From Bacteroidia bacterium (GTDB lineage: Bacteria > Bacteroidota > Bacteroidia > Flavobacteriales > Flavobacteriaceae), in assembly GCA_030429455.1 (NCBI GenBank), contig JAUIFC010000008.1, forward strand, positions 1-48,170: a stretch of 48,170 nt of DNA. The letters run 5' to 3'. The notes under the pieces are model-generated. The model ran no database searches and was not told the DNA's origin. It saw only the letters and a list, made by a program, of their open reading frames with translations. Made by a program: the position numbers and the translations under genes. Below, piece after piece: positions 15,725 through 24,220 of the stretch (position 1 is the stretch's first letter; each line of letters starts with the position of its first letter).

Positions 15725-17092
15725 ATGCGACTGAAATTACTAAGCTTACTTTTTCTTTTTGTTATTAGTTTTCCTAAAGACATTGTTGCTCAAGAGCATG
15801 AGGACGAGGAAGTACACACGTTAAGAGATTTGTTTACCAAAGGAGAGATTGAAGGACACATTCGAAATTATTTTATGTCCACAATAAATGATGGTGACCT
15901 GACAGACTTTTATACAAATGCTATTGGTGGAGCAATGATGTTTAAGTCTAAAGAATTTATGGGGTTTGAAGGCGGTGCAAAAGGGATTTTTACCTACAAA
16001 ACCTTTTCTTCCGACCTCAACACACCAGATGAAACTACTGGTAGAATTTCTAAATGGGAACATGAACTTTACGACATCACCGATATTGATAATTTTAACG
16101 ATTTAGATCGCTTAGAAGAATTATACATTAAATATAATTTCGAAAAAGGATACGTGACTTATGGCAAACTTGCTATTGAAGAAACGCCTTTGCTTAACGA
16201 AAGTGATGGCAGAATGAAGCCCTTTGCTTTCAAAGGGTTATGGCTGAACTATAATTTAAAAAACCACGTATTCAACCTAAGCTGGCTAGATAAAGTTTCT
16301 CCTCGAAGTACGGTAGAATGGTATGACTTTAATGAAGCTATTGGTTTGGTAAACAATGGTTTTCAACCCAACGGAGAGACTGCTCATTACCATGACAAAA
16401 CGGAATCGGATGGGATTGCAAACTTTCAATATGAAACCTCTATAAAGGCCTTTGATTTCAGAGCAAATCATTACTATTTGCACCATGTAAGTCATACGAG
16501 TTTGTTAGAATTGGATTATCATACCAACAACTGGTTTTTTGGTCTTCAATACGCATACCAAATTCCAGATAACTTTCAGGAAGAATTGGCTTACGAAGAG
16601 AGGTATATGCAACCGGATGAAAATGGACAGGTGTTTAGTTGCAAACTAAAATATGAAGAGCAAGACCAATGGAATTTTAGCTTAGCTTATACAAAAGCTT
16701 TTGACAGTGGGCGTTTTTTATTTCCAAAAGAATTGGGTAGAGATCATTTTTTTACCTCTTTATCCCGTTCACGGCTTGATGGATTAGGAGATGCAGATGT
16801 GCTTGCGCTTTCTGGTGCATACCAATTCAATCCAAATGGTTTGGGTTTAAGATTGGAATTTACTCAAGTTTTTGGTCCTGAAGTAGGAGACTTTCAATAC
16901 AATAAATACAATATAGACGAATATTTTCAAATTAATACAAGGCTACATTATGAATTGCATGGATTTTTTGAAGGCTTAAACTTTGATTTACTGTATGTTT
17001 ATAAAGAAAATTTAAATAATACTTCGGCAGAAGTCATTTTCAATAGAAGTAATTATCATCAGTTAAATTTTGTGACGAATTATAATTTTTAA
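15725..17092 (+). CDS. outer-membrane porin-like protein
   Basis: 455 aa. Signal peptide of about 22 residues ending at IVAQ, then an acidic stretch (EHEDEEVHTLRDLF). The rest is a run of amphipathic beta strands with aromatic girdles, ending in Phe (VTNYNF) as expected for BamA-inserted barrels. The opening TKGEIEGHIRNYFMST and the phrase GYVTYGKLAIEETPLLNESDGRM resemble OprD-type outer-membrane porins, which take up small solutes; this is moderate evidence. It follows the efflux operon by 258 bases with its own -7 box. The gap holds no other gene that I can see. Convergent with the thioredoxin-like gene. Confidence 0.7.
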   Translation: MRLKLLSLLFLFVISFPKDIVAQEHEDEEVHTLRDLFTKGEIEGHIRNYFMSTINDGDLTDFYTNAIGGAMMFKSKEFMGFEGGAKGIFTYKTFSSDLNTPDETTGRISKWEHELYDITDIDNFNDLDRLEELYIKYNFEKGYVTYGKLAIEETPLLNESDGRMKPFAFKGLWLNYNLKNHVFNLSWLDKVSPRSTVEWYDFNEAIGLVNNGFQPNGETAHYHDKTESDGIANFQYETSIKAFDFRANHYYLHHVSHTSLLELDYHTNNWFFGLQYAYQIPDNFQEELAYEERYMQPDENGQVFSCKLKYEEQDQWNFSLAYTKAFDSGRFLFPKELGRDHFFTSLSRSRLDGLGDADVLALSGAYQFNPNGLGLRLEFTQVFGPEVGDFQYNKYNIDEYFQINTRLHYELHGFFEGLNFDLLYVYKENLNNTSAEVIFNRSNYHQLNFVTNYNF

Positions 17093-17125
17093 AGCAACCG
17101 AAGTCCTATTATCAGTTTGAAGATT

Positions 17126-17422
17126 CTAACTAAAACTTTTTAGCTCAAAGACTAGATCATTTGCTGTCATAACACCCGCTCTACGCCATACCATTTCTCC
17201 GTCTTTATAAATGATATATGTTGGTATAGCTTTAATTCTTAAGGCTTCTGCAAGGTTTTCATTTTTATCTACATTAATTTTTATTACCATTGCCTTATCG
17301 CCCATAACAGCAGCAACATCCTTAAGAGTAGGGTGTATAGTTTCGCATTCTTCAGACCATTCTGTATAAAAAATTAGAAGTACAGGAACCTTGTGATCGA
17401 TTAAATCTCCAAATTTTGACAT
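17126..17422 (-). CDS. thioredoxin-like protein lacking the first active-site cysteine
   Basis: 98 aa, a minimal thioredoxin fold with no signal peptide. FYTEWSEECETIHP (19-32) lines up with the thioredoxin active site WCGPC: Trp22 is kept, the first Cys is Ser23, and Cys26 is retained. The cis-Pro motif is present (IKAIPTYIIYKDGE, Pro at about 69), as is the final strand pair (GEMVWRRAGV). With only the buried Cys left, ordinary dithiol reductase activity is not expected; it may bind partners or act as a monothiol or chaperone-like protein. The gene stands alone between convergent and tandem neighbours. Confidence 0.8.
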   Translation of the reverse strand: MSKFGDLIDHKVPVLLIFYTEWSEECETIHPTLKDVAAVMGDKAMVIKINVDKNENLAEALRIKAIPTYIIYKDGEMVWRRAGVMTANDLVFELKSFS

Positions 17423-17562
17423 TACATTAAAATTATAGTCACTAAAATAAAAGTTTTTATTCTGATGTACAAGTAATTAGTCTGATAACTAGATGTAAGA
17501 CTGATTTAATAACACATTATTAAACAATGTCATGCATATTTTACAATAAAATATGATATGAA

Positions 17563-18531
17563 CTATAATTGTAATCGCTGCCTGATTTTAGCCACATCGA
17601 AAATCAATTGATAACTTTTGAACAAATCAGGCTTATTCTTACAATTACAAATGACTTCTTGACCATTCCAAGTGACATAAACCCTGTAGTGTTCTCCGTT
17701 GAAATAAGTATCATCAATTAGAATATCATTAAATTTTGATTCTATTAGTCCTATCTCATGAGGATACACGATTATCGTTCCTGTTAATGTTTCACCAATA
17801 TACTTCGCTTCAATGGCATTATAAATAGATAATAAGCCTGCTGCATAAGGCGTCATGTTTTTGTTATAAACATCTTCTGGAGAATCTTTCAATAGCATTT
17901 TTCCTTGTTTTAATACTAAAATCTCGCTCGCATAAGGAAGAATATCGTTATGATCGTGTGTTGCAATGATACAAGAACAGTTGATGGATTTTAAATACTT
18001 AAAAAGTTTACGACGTAAGCTATGCTTCAAAAAATTATCGATATGAGAAAAGGGTTCATCCAGCAACAATAACTTAGGGGTTTTTGCCAAAGCTTTCGCT
18101 AAAGCCACGCGTTGCTTTTGTCCTCCACTTAGATTTTTTACCTTTTTATTTCTAAATTCTGCCAGTTCTACCACTTCCAAAAGTTCTTCTGCTCTTTGTA
18201 TGTTTTGGTCTAGGTGTTGTCTAGATAATGGGCTAATGATATTTTCAAGAATAGTTGTAAAGGGCATTAATTCAGAATCTTGAGTTACGTATTTAAAATC
18301 TTCATGTCCAGAAATCAACTGCTTTGATGGTCCTTTAATGGGCTCATCATTCCAAAGAATTTCACCTTTCAATAGGTCATATTCTCCATGAATGAGATCC
18401 AAAATAGTCGTTTTTCCACAACCACTTTCACCAATAATTCCTAAAACTTCACCTTGAGCCAATTGAAATGAAATATCTTTCAGATCAAAATCATCTTTAT
18501 GACTAAAAGAAATCGATTTAACATTTAACAT
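17563..18531 (-). CDS. ABC transporter ATP-binding protein (orphan)
   Basis: 322 aa from the ATG at 18531. An in-frame ATG eight codons earlier is rejected because it lies against the terminator hairpin at 18558-18585. Walker A is GESGCGKTT (34-42), the signature is LSGGQKQRVALAKAL, Walker B is LLLLDEP and the H-loop is IATHDHND. The last 90 or so residues form a beta-rich tail (TGTIIVYPHEIGLIES...), resembling the TOBE-type extensions of importer ATPases such as PotA/FbpC. No permease or binding protein gene is adjacent, so substrate and partners are unknown. Only 27 bases separate its start from the terminator of the upstream gene, so it needs read-through or a promoter inside the peptidase gene. 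Confidence 0.85.
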   Translation of the reverse strand: MLNVKSISFSHKDDFDLKDISFQLAQGEVLGIIGESGCGKTTILDLIHGEYDLLKGEILWNDEPIKGPSKQLISGHEDFKYVTQDSELMPFTTILENIISPLSRQHLDQNIQRAEELLEVVELAEFRNKKVKNLSGGQKQRVALAKALAKTPKLLLLDEPFSHIDNFLKHSLRRKLFKYLKSINCSCIIATHDHNDILPYASEILVLKQGKMLLKDSPEDVYNKNMTPYAAGLLSIYNAIEAKYIGETLTGTIIVYPHEIGLIESKFNDILIDDTYFNGEHYRVYVTWNGQEVICNCKNKPDLFKSYQLIFDVAKIRQRLQL

Positions 18532-18557
18532 GAATATTGCTTTAAGTATAAACATAC

Positions 18558-18585
18558 AAAAAGCTGAATCTAGATTCAGCTTTTT
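18558..18585 (-). terminator. terminator of the M36 peptidase gene
   Basis: A 28-bp perfect palindrome centred between 18571 and 18572 (core gctgaatctagattcagc at 18563-18580 with A5/T5 ends), followed on the minus strand by a T-rich tract. It lies 25 bases after the stop of the peptidase gene and before the ABC gene. It could work in both directions. Confidence 0.75.
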
Positions 18586-18609
18586 AGGATTTGATAATCA
18601 TTTTGACTT

Positions 18610-21216
18610 TTAGTCGATGATAATTTTTCTTGAGATATTCACTTTACTATTCTCGATTTTAAGAATGTATAATCCTTTATCCAAAGTCGAAACGTTAAGG
18701 TTTAGGATACTATCAAAATCTTTCGGTGAATTAAGTACTTGTTTACCTGTAACATCATACAATTTAAGATTCGCCATTCCTATTGAACCTGCTACAGCAT
18801 CGATGGTTAAAATCTCATTGGTTGGTACAGGATATATCTTTAAATTGTTCTCTACAAATTCCTGAGAAGAAAGCTCTTCACAAGGCAATGTAATGTTTGG
18901 TGGCAAATCAAATGCTTCTACTTGGTCAAATCGATTAAATGATGAGCCTTGTGATGCACTAAAACCAAGGCCTCTATTCGCAAATGCTTTCCAAATGTAA
19001 CACTCATTTGCTCCATTATTTGCCAGTTGGTCTGCTTGAAGAATAGCGTCTCGCCCGTCTATAAAACCTGGAGAGCAATTTTGGAGCTTCATGGCATCTA
19101 TAATTAATTGTGTTGCTAGATTATTACCTCCCGTACCATTTATAAGGTCTGGATCAAAGCCGTATTGATCAATAAGCTCCCAAGTCAAATCCCAAAGCAT
19201 TGTAGCCCAAACGAAACCTACTCCATGAGGTTGAGATATGTTTTGGTTATTTGAAATGCCATATGTTGCAGAGTTTATGCTAAAATCTGTAGAATATTGA
19301 GCAGGCCTTATTCCTGTTCCATCTGTAGGTTCTGAAATTGCAAACGTTGCTATACCTCTTGGTGCTTCAGGTACATCTCCAGGATTTATGGTCATCATAA
19401 GTCCAACCCAATCGCTCCATCCTTCGCCCATTTGTTCATCGTTAAATAAACATCCTGCTTGTTGAGCACCTCCAGTAAGCCTAATGGACAGGCCATGGCC
19501 ATATTCGTGGGCTACTATACCGCTGTCAAAGTCGCCATCTACTTCGAATGGGCCATTATTTACTAACGTAGCATTAACTACATCTCCGTTTTGCAACTTA
19601 TTTAAAATTGGCTGACCTACTGCCAAAGAAATCATTATGGAAGGAATTGTAATATTGGCTCCATCGCCTCCCATGACAATTGGCGGTTGCAAATTATTAT
19701 TTACCATAATAACCGCCAAAGCACCATTATTCTGAGCAGCTTCAATCTTTTCAACAAATAAACAGTTTCCTCTATTTATTACAACAATCTTACCAGCTAA
19801 AGCACTGCCATTCGTAATATTGTCGCAACCATCGTTGGTGTCGTTAGAATCAGGGGTAGAATTATCATCTTCTATCAATACAAGATCCGAAGTAATAGGC
19901 GTAGGTGTTAATCCTGGACCAAAAGCCGCTTCCAGACCTTGATAACTTCCAGCAATATCGCTAGGCGAATTAAGGGTAAGTATGTCTGCTGGCGGGTTTG
20001 GTGGACTCCATAAAAACATTTGCATTCTAGGATTAAAACCATCTGGTGGTGTTGCAAAATTGGCGTTATTTAAACCTGAGCCATCCTGAGCATCTGCTAA
20101 AACAAAATCGTTGCTAGCTCCTAAGCCACTATAATTTGTTTGTTGAAAATTACCCGACGCCTCGTCAAATCCATATCTGAACAAAAAGTCATGCGTGTAA
20201 TTATTCCAAACAAATAAATTGGTGATTGCTGCATCTTCACTTTCTGCAGGTGGGGAATTGAGATCCAATGGAAAATCAAATACCAAATTGGCACCACCAT
20301 CTGGAGAATAGCCTGGAATATTATCCGCATCTCTATCTTCGCTGGCTAGAACATTATTCCCTCTTGTGATCGTAAATTCAGCACCTGGAATACCGTCTGT
20401 GTCATGCCATCCAAAAGGCGAAGCGATAGGATCAGCTGGTTCGGTTAAGAGTATTCTGCTGCCATGGTTTGGAGATTCCACACCTAATGGAAAAACTCTG
20501 TATTGTGAACCATCGTTTGGTGTTAATGACAGACTTCCCATCTTTTGACCGATAAGCTCTTCATGGCTATGAGCGTTGTCTGCATTTGTATGATCAAATT
20601 GACAAGACAACATCCAATCGTTTTGTCTAATTATATCGCCAGATACAGCATCTACAGACATGCTCCACCAGTGCGATTGATCTATGGTAAGAATACTCGT
20701 GTCCCATGCCAGTCTTATGCTTCCGTCCTCAGCCAAAACATACATTAATTTTACCGGCATAACTTCGAAAGAAACATCGGAAGATTCAAACACAAAGTCA
20801 TAATTAGGAATCGCTGGAAGTGAAACAAGAGCATCGTTAAGCTCTAAGCCTAGATGAGAAATAGCTTTGACTAAAGCATCTTCGGCAGTAATTGTAGGTG
20901 ATATTGTCGAAATTCTTTGTTGAATATCCTCTAAATATGAATGGTTAAAATACATCACTCTGTTCTCTCTAATCGCAAAACTGCCAATTGCAGCATGTAT
21001 GGGTATTCCTTGATATGCCTGCTGAACATAAACATTGTGCACATCCATACTTTTTGAATATGTATGGTTTGAAATCACATAGTCGTTCACATCAAGCCTC
21101 TGAAAATCATAACTTTGGGCATTTTGATCAAAAAAGTTTTGAATAATATTATCAAAGTTTTGAGCTGAAGAGATAAGGGAAAATAGTAAAAATAAAGAAA
21201 GTAAATATGTTCGCAT
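18610..21216 (-). CDS. secreted M36 (fungalysin) metallopeptidase with PA insert and T9SS type A sorting domain
   Basis: 868 aa. Signal peptide (MRTYLLSLFLLFSLISSAQ), then an FTP-type propeptide to about 200. The catalytic domain carries the zinc motif HEYGH near residue 570 (GIVAHEYGHGLSIRLTGG) and the downstream GEGWSDW motif of fungalysins. A protease-associated (PA) domain is inserted at about 430-550 (GKIVVINRGNCLFVEKI). The last 80 residues (LKIYPVPTNEILTID... ending KIIID) are a type A T9SS sorting domain, so the enzyme is exported across the outer membrane and either anchored or released. Expected role: breakdown of environmental protein. Monocistronic, with a terminator immediately after. 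Confidence 0.92.
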   Translation of the reverse strand: MRTYLLSLFLLFSLISSAQNFDNIIQNFFDQNAQSYDFQRLDVNDYVISNHTYSKSMDVHNVYVQQAYQGIPIHAAIGSFAIRENRVMYFNHSYLEDIQQRISTISPTITAEDALVKAISHLGLELNDALVSLPAIPNYDFVFESSDVSFEVMPVKLMYVLAEDGSIRLAWDTSILTIDQSHWWSMSVDAVSGDIIRQNDWMLSCQFDHTNADNAHSHEELIGQKMGSLSLTPNDGSQYRVFPLGVESPNHGSRILLTEPADPIASPFGWHDTDGIPGAEFTITRGNNVLASEDRDADNIPGYSPDGGANLVFDFPLDLNSPPAESEDAAITNLFVWNNYTHDFLFRYGFDEASGNFQQTNYSGLGASNDFVLADAQDGSGLNNANFATPPDGFNPRMQMFLWSPPNPPADILTLNSPSDIAGSYQGLEAAFGPGLTPTPITSDLVLIEDDNSTPDSNDTNDGCDNITNGSALAGKIVVINRGNCLFVEKIEAAQNNGALAVIMVNNNLQPPIVMGGDGANITIPSIMISLAVGQPILNKLQNGDVVNATLVNNGPFEVDGDFDSGIVAHEYGHGLSIRLTGGAQQAGCLFNDEQMGEGWSDWVGLMMTINPGDVPEAPRGIATFAISEPTDGTGIRPAQYSTDFSINSATYGISNNQNISQPHGVGFVWATMLWDLTWELIDQYGFDPDLINGTGGNNLATQLIIDAMKLQNCSPGFIDGRDAILQADQLANNGANECYIWKAFANRGLGFSASQGSSFNRFDQVEAFDLPPNITLPCEELSSQEFVENNLKIYPVPTNEILTIDAVAGSIGMANLKLYDVTGKQVLNSPKDFDSILNLNVSTLDKGLYILKIENSKVNISRKIIID

Positions 21217-21288
21217 TAATTAAAATTTTTTATAAAAATATAACAAACCATTGCATTGGTAAAACTAACATTTGTTAATAAGAATTAA

Positions 21289-22275
21289 CTAGGCCTTATT
21301 AGCAACTATGTATTCTGCAATTTGTACAGCATTTGTTGCAGCTCCTTTCCTCAAATTATCCGAAACAATCCATAAATTGAGGCCATTTGCTATGGTGAAA
21401 TCCCTTCGGATTCTTCCTACAAATACTTCATCTTGTCCATAAGCTGATAATGGCATAGGATAGCTATTTGCAGAAGGATTATCTTCTAGACTAATGCCAT
21501 CAAAATTCTTAAGTGCTGTTTTCACTTGTTCTATTTCAAATGGTTTTTCGAACTCGATATTTACACTCTCGGAATGTCCACCAACAACTGGAATCCTTAC
21601 AGCAGTGGCGACAACGTCTACGCTATCATCACCAAGAATTTTTTTGGTTTCGTTGGTAAGTTTCATTTCTTCCTTGGTGTAATCGTTGTCTAAAAAGATG
21701 TCACAATGTGGTAGAGCATTTTTATGAATTTGATGAGGATAGGCTCTTTCGCCTTCAATATTATTGTATTCGTTTTCCAATTGCCTAACAGCTTTCACTC
21801 CTGTTCCCGTTATAGATTGATAAGTTGATACAACTACTCTTTTTATGGTGAATAAATCATGAAGTGGTTTTAATACCATGACCAATTGAATGGTAGAACA
21901 ATTTGGATTGGCTATAATTCTGTCATTCGCTGTGATTTGGTTTGCATTTATTTCTGGTACAACTAACTTTTTATCCTTGTGCATTCTCCAAGCAGAAGAA
22001 TTGTCAATCACAATTGTTCCAACTTCAGCAAATTTTGGCGCCCATTCCAAAGACGTATCTCCACCAGCGCTAAATAAGGCTATATCTGGTGCCAAGTCTA
22101 CAGCATCTTGAAGGCTTACAACTTTATGCAACTCATTATTAAAACTAATTTCTTTTCCAACTGACCTTTGGGAAGCCACTGGGATTAAATTTGTTATAGG
22201 AAGATTTCTTTCTTGAAGTACTTCAAGCATCACCTGTCCAACCATTCCCGTAGCCCCAACAACAGCAATATTCAT
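21289..22275 (-). CDS. asd: aspartate-semialdehyde dehydrogenase
   Basis: 328 aa, the family's usual length. The NADP-binding motif GATGMVGQVMLEVL is at residues 7-20, the catalytic Cys lies in NPNCSTIQLV (near 127), and the active-site His is in RIPVVGGHSESVNIEF (about 225). It converts aspartyl phosphate to aspartate semialdehyde for lysine/diaminopimelate, methionine and threonine synthesis, in the cytoplasm. No other aspartate-pathway gene is adjacent, which is common in Bacteroidota. The gene is separated from its neighbours on both sides (72 and 120 bases), so it is probably transcribed alone. Confidence 0.95.
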   Translation of the reverse strand: MNIAVVGATGMVGQVMLEVLQERNLPITNLIPVASQRSVGKEISFNNELHKVVSLQDAVDLAPDIALFSAGGDTSLEWAPKFAEVGTIVIDNSSAWRMHKDKKLVVPEINANQITANDRIIANPNCSTIQLVMVLKPLHDLFTIKRVVVSTYQSITGTGVKAVRQLENEYNNIEGERAYPHQIHKNALPHCDIFLDNDYTKEEMKLTNETKKILGDDSVDVVATAVRIPVVGGHSESVNIEFEKPFEIEQVKTALKNFDGISLEDNPSANSYPMPLSAYGQDEVFVGRIRRDFTIANGLNLWIVSDNLRKGAATNAVQIAEYIVANKA

Positions 22276-22395
22276 TATTTTCCGATTTAAAAAGCGTAAA
22301 AATAAGCAGTTAGCACTTTATAACAATAAAATGGCGAAGAAGATTAGACATCCTTAAGAATAAATTCCTAAAGATTTATGCAATAAATGTATAGA

Positions 22396-22887
22396 TTATT
22401 CTATTATATTTTGTTTTGAAAGGGTATTGTGAATGTCGTTTATTGCCATTACCGCAGCAGAACCGTACCATTCTTTGAGTTCCATCTCAAGAACTCCTGC
22501 TTGAATCGATGGATCAGAATTTGTTAACCCCTGAGCTTCTTCAATGGTTTCGACATCAAAAATATATATTCCTCTCAACTCTCCAGAATCCATAAAAGGG
22601 CCTGCTAAAACTAACTTTCCCTCTTCTGCCATTCGTGTTATGTTCTTAAGGTGTTGGTTTTGTAATTCTGCCTTCTGTGTAGAATCCAAACTTTCATTTT
22701 TACCCCTTTTCAAAAAGGCCATCACGTACTTTTTCATCCCATAATCATCTGCACCATATTTTGCTGCAGCAACAGAATCGTATGTCGTTCTAGGCATTTT
22801 TGATTCCAAATCTTGATGCATTTCTACTTCATTATTTGCACATGACGTTATCATTAGAATTGAAAAGAAGAAAAGTAAATGTTTCAT
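22396..22887 (-). CDS. YciI-like domain lipoprotein
   Basis: 163 aa from the ATG at 22887. The frame stays open further upstream but overlaps the TPR gene there, and this ATG starts a proper signal peptide with lipobox (MKHLLFFFSILMITSCANN, Cys16). The body has the YciI/YCII pattern: KKYVMAFLKRG, LQNQHLKNITRMAEEGKLVLAGPFMDSGELRGIYIFDVETIEEA, and DPSIQAGVLEMELKEWYG. YciI domains are small ferredoxin-like folds of mostly unknown or hydrolase/dehalogenase-like role. Attachment as a lipoprotein is the flavobacterial variant. It lies 52 bases after the TPR gene on the same strand and may share its transcript. Confidence 0.82.
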   Translation of the reverse strand: MKHLLFFFSILMITSCANNEVEMHQDLESKMPRTTYDSVAAAKYGADDYGMKKYVMAFLKRGKNESLDSTQKAELQNQHLKNITRMAEEGKLVLAGPFMDSGELRGIYIFDVETIEEAQGLTNSDPSIQAGVLEMELKEWYGSAAVMAINDIHNTLSKQNIIE

Positions 22888-22939
22888 AGTTTGATTTAAT
22901 TTAGAATTAGATAAATATAGTAAAATCAATGAACATGAT

Positions 22940-23473
22940 TTATTCTTTGGTTTTAATGCCATTTTCAGCAATAATTTTTTTAGCTTTTTTCTTTTTTGGC
23001 AATTTACTTTTAATTCTTGTTTTAGTTTCTTCAATATTTGAAATAAACCCTGAATCAAAGGCAAATGACTTGGCCTCTTTAACAAAACGCAACGCCTTTT
23101 TATAATTCTTTAAATGTTCATATAACATTGCTTTTTTCAAGTATAACATTGCCTTGTCAGATCCTTTTATGTTTAAAGCATAATTGATGAAAACTTCGGC
23201 TTCTGTATAATCTTCGTTCCATAATAACACTTTTAAGTAAGGTTCGTAGGCTTCAAAAGCATAAACATTTTCAGCTAAAGCTTGTTGGAAATAGTGTATC
23301 GCCTCCTCGTATTTAAATAATTGTTCTGCGTATACTTTCCCCATTATAGTTAGAGCCATTGTATTTTTTTCGTCATAAGAAAGTGCATAATGCAATGCCT
23401 CCATAGTCTCTTCCAAGTCGTACGGATAGTTTTCTAATGCTTTGAAAATGTAATGATTAATTATTGTTCCCAT
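22940..23473 (-). CDS. TPR-repeat protein overlapping prfH
   Basis: 177 aa, no signal peptide. Tandem helix pairs of the TPR type run from about 20 to 145: TMEALHYALSYDEKNTMALTIMGKVYAEQ, then KYEEAIHYFQQALAENVYAFEAY, then DYTEAEVFINYALNIKGSDKAMLYLKKAMLYEHLKNYKKALRFVKEA. The C-terminus (about 155-177) is highly basic (KSKLPKKKKAKKII), which could contact RNA or the ribosome. Its start codon lies inside the end of the prfH frame (13-base overlap), so translation is coupled to PrfH. A role with PrfH/RtcB is inferred from this coupling; TPRs themselves say only that it binds proteins. Confidence 0.82.
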   Translation of the reverse strand: MGTIINHYIFKALENYPYDLEETMEALHYALSYDEKNTMALTIMGKVYAEQLFKYEEAIHYFQQALAENVYAFEAYEPYLKVLLWNEDYTEAEVFINYALNIKGSDKAMLYLKKAMLYEHLKNYKKALRFVKEAKSFAFDSGFISNIEETKTRIKSKLPKKKKAKKIIAENGIKTKE

Positions 23474-24156
23474 TGTTTTTTTAATTCTTGTTTCAATTTT
23501 AGTCTTTTTGACTTAAAGTTCTTTTCTGTCTTCTTTTTAAGTTTAAAATCACTGCCTTTAAAAATTCTAACAGGATTGCCTCTCTCAAGATTTAAATGAT
23601 TCTCCCATTGATTTTGGGCAATTAATGTTATTTCTTCCAAATTATGATGGTTAACCTTTTGCTCTAAACGCCTAAATGCCAGTTTTTTATTCTGATGCTG
23701 AGAACGACTGTCCATAGCCAAAACTTGCAAGCCTGTTGGAATATGGGTTGCTCTTATGGCCGAGCTTACTTTATTGGCATGCTGTCCACCAGGACCTGAA
23801 CTTCGAATAGCTTGATAGGAAACGTCAATAGTCTTGAGTTTTAACTGCTGTTCCGCTTTTATTTCGTAAAAGCCAATAAACCAATTTTTACGTTTGTGAA
23901 ACTTCCTAAAGTTGGATTTCCCAATCCATTGTATGGTTCCTAACCAAGCTTTCAAAACACCCTCTAATTCTTTGGCTTGAAGCTGTACTGTTGCAGATTG
24001 TAACGTCCCATTAACTGGCCCTAACTCTCTATGCAACACCTGATAACCAATTTTTTGTTGGTTTAGCTCTTCAATAAAGTATTTTAAAACTTGAGCCACA
24101 ACCCAACAACACTCTACTGGTCCTCTTCCAGATGTTATTTGTATTATTTTTTTCAT
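23461..24156 (-). CDS. prfH: peptide chain release factor H
   Basis: 231 aa from the ATG at 24156, chosen because the family begins at MKKIIQITSGRGPVECCWVV; the frame is open upstream to 24237 and would overlap rtcB. The release-factor catalytic loop is GPGGQHANKVSSAIRATH (GGQ near 136-138), which hydrolyses peptidyl-tRNA. The codon-recognition domain of RF1/RF2 is missing, as is normal for PrfH. PrfH is known to be encoded with RtcB and has been reported to rescue ribosomes damaged in the 16S decoding centre so that RtcB2 can repair the RNA. That pairing is seen here: rtcB is directly upstream on the same strand and a TPR gene overlaps its end. Confidence 0.93.
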   Translation of the reverse strand: MKKIIQITSGRGPVECCWVVAQVLKYFIEELNQQKIGYQVLHRELGPVNGTLQSATVQLQAKELEGVLKAWLGTIQWIGKSNFRKFHKRKNWFIGFYEIKAEQQLKLKTIDVSYQAIRSSGPGGQHANKVSSAIRATHIPTGLQVLAMDSRSQHQNKKLAFRRLEQKVNHHNLEEITLIAQNQWENHLNLERGNPVRIFKGSDFKLKKKTEKNFKSKRLKLKQELKKQWEQ

Positions 24157-24220
24157 GTTTTTTAGATTATTTTTTTCTAAAATTAGATAGACGATTTTAC
24201 TCGTTCTAGTTTGATAATAT

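Noticed and set aside
17535-17555. AT-rich hairpin (catatttta/taaaatatg) after the ABC gene as terminator
   Set aside because: The stem is A/T only apart from the ends and no T-run follows on the minus strand.
22888-23085. 66-codon N-terminal extension of the YciI-like gene
   Set aside because: It overlaps the TPR gene in another frame, while the internal ATG at 22887 begins a proper lipoprotein signal peptide.
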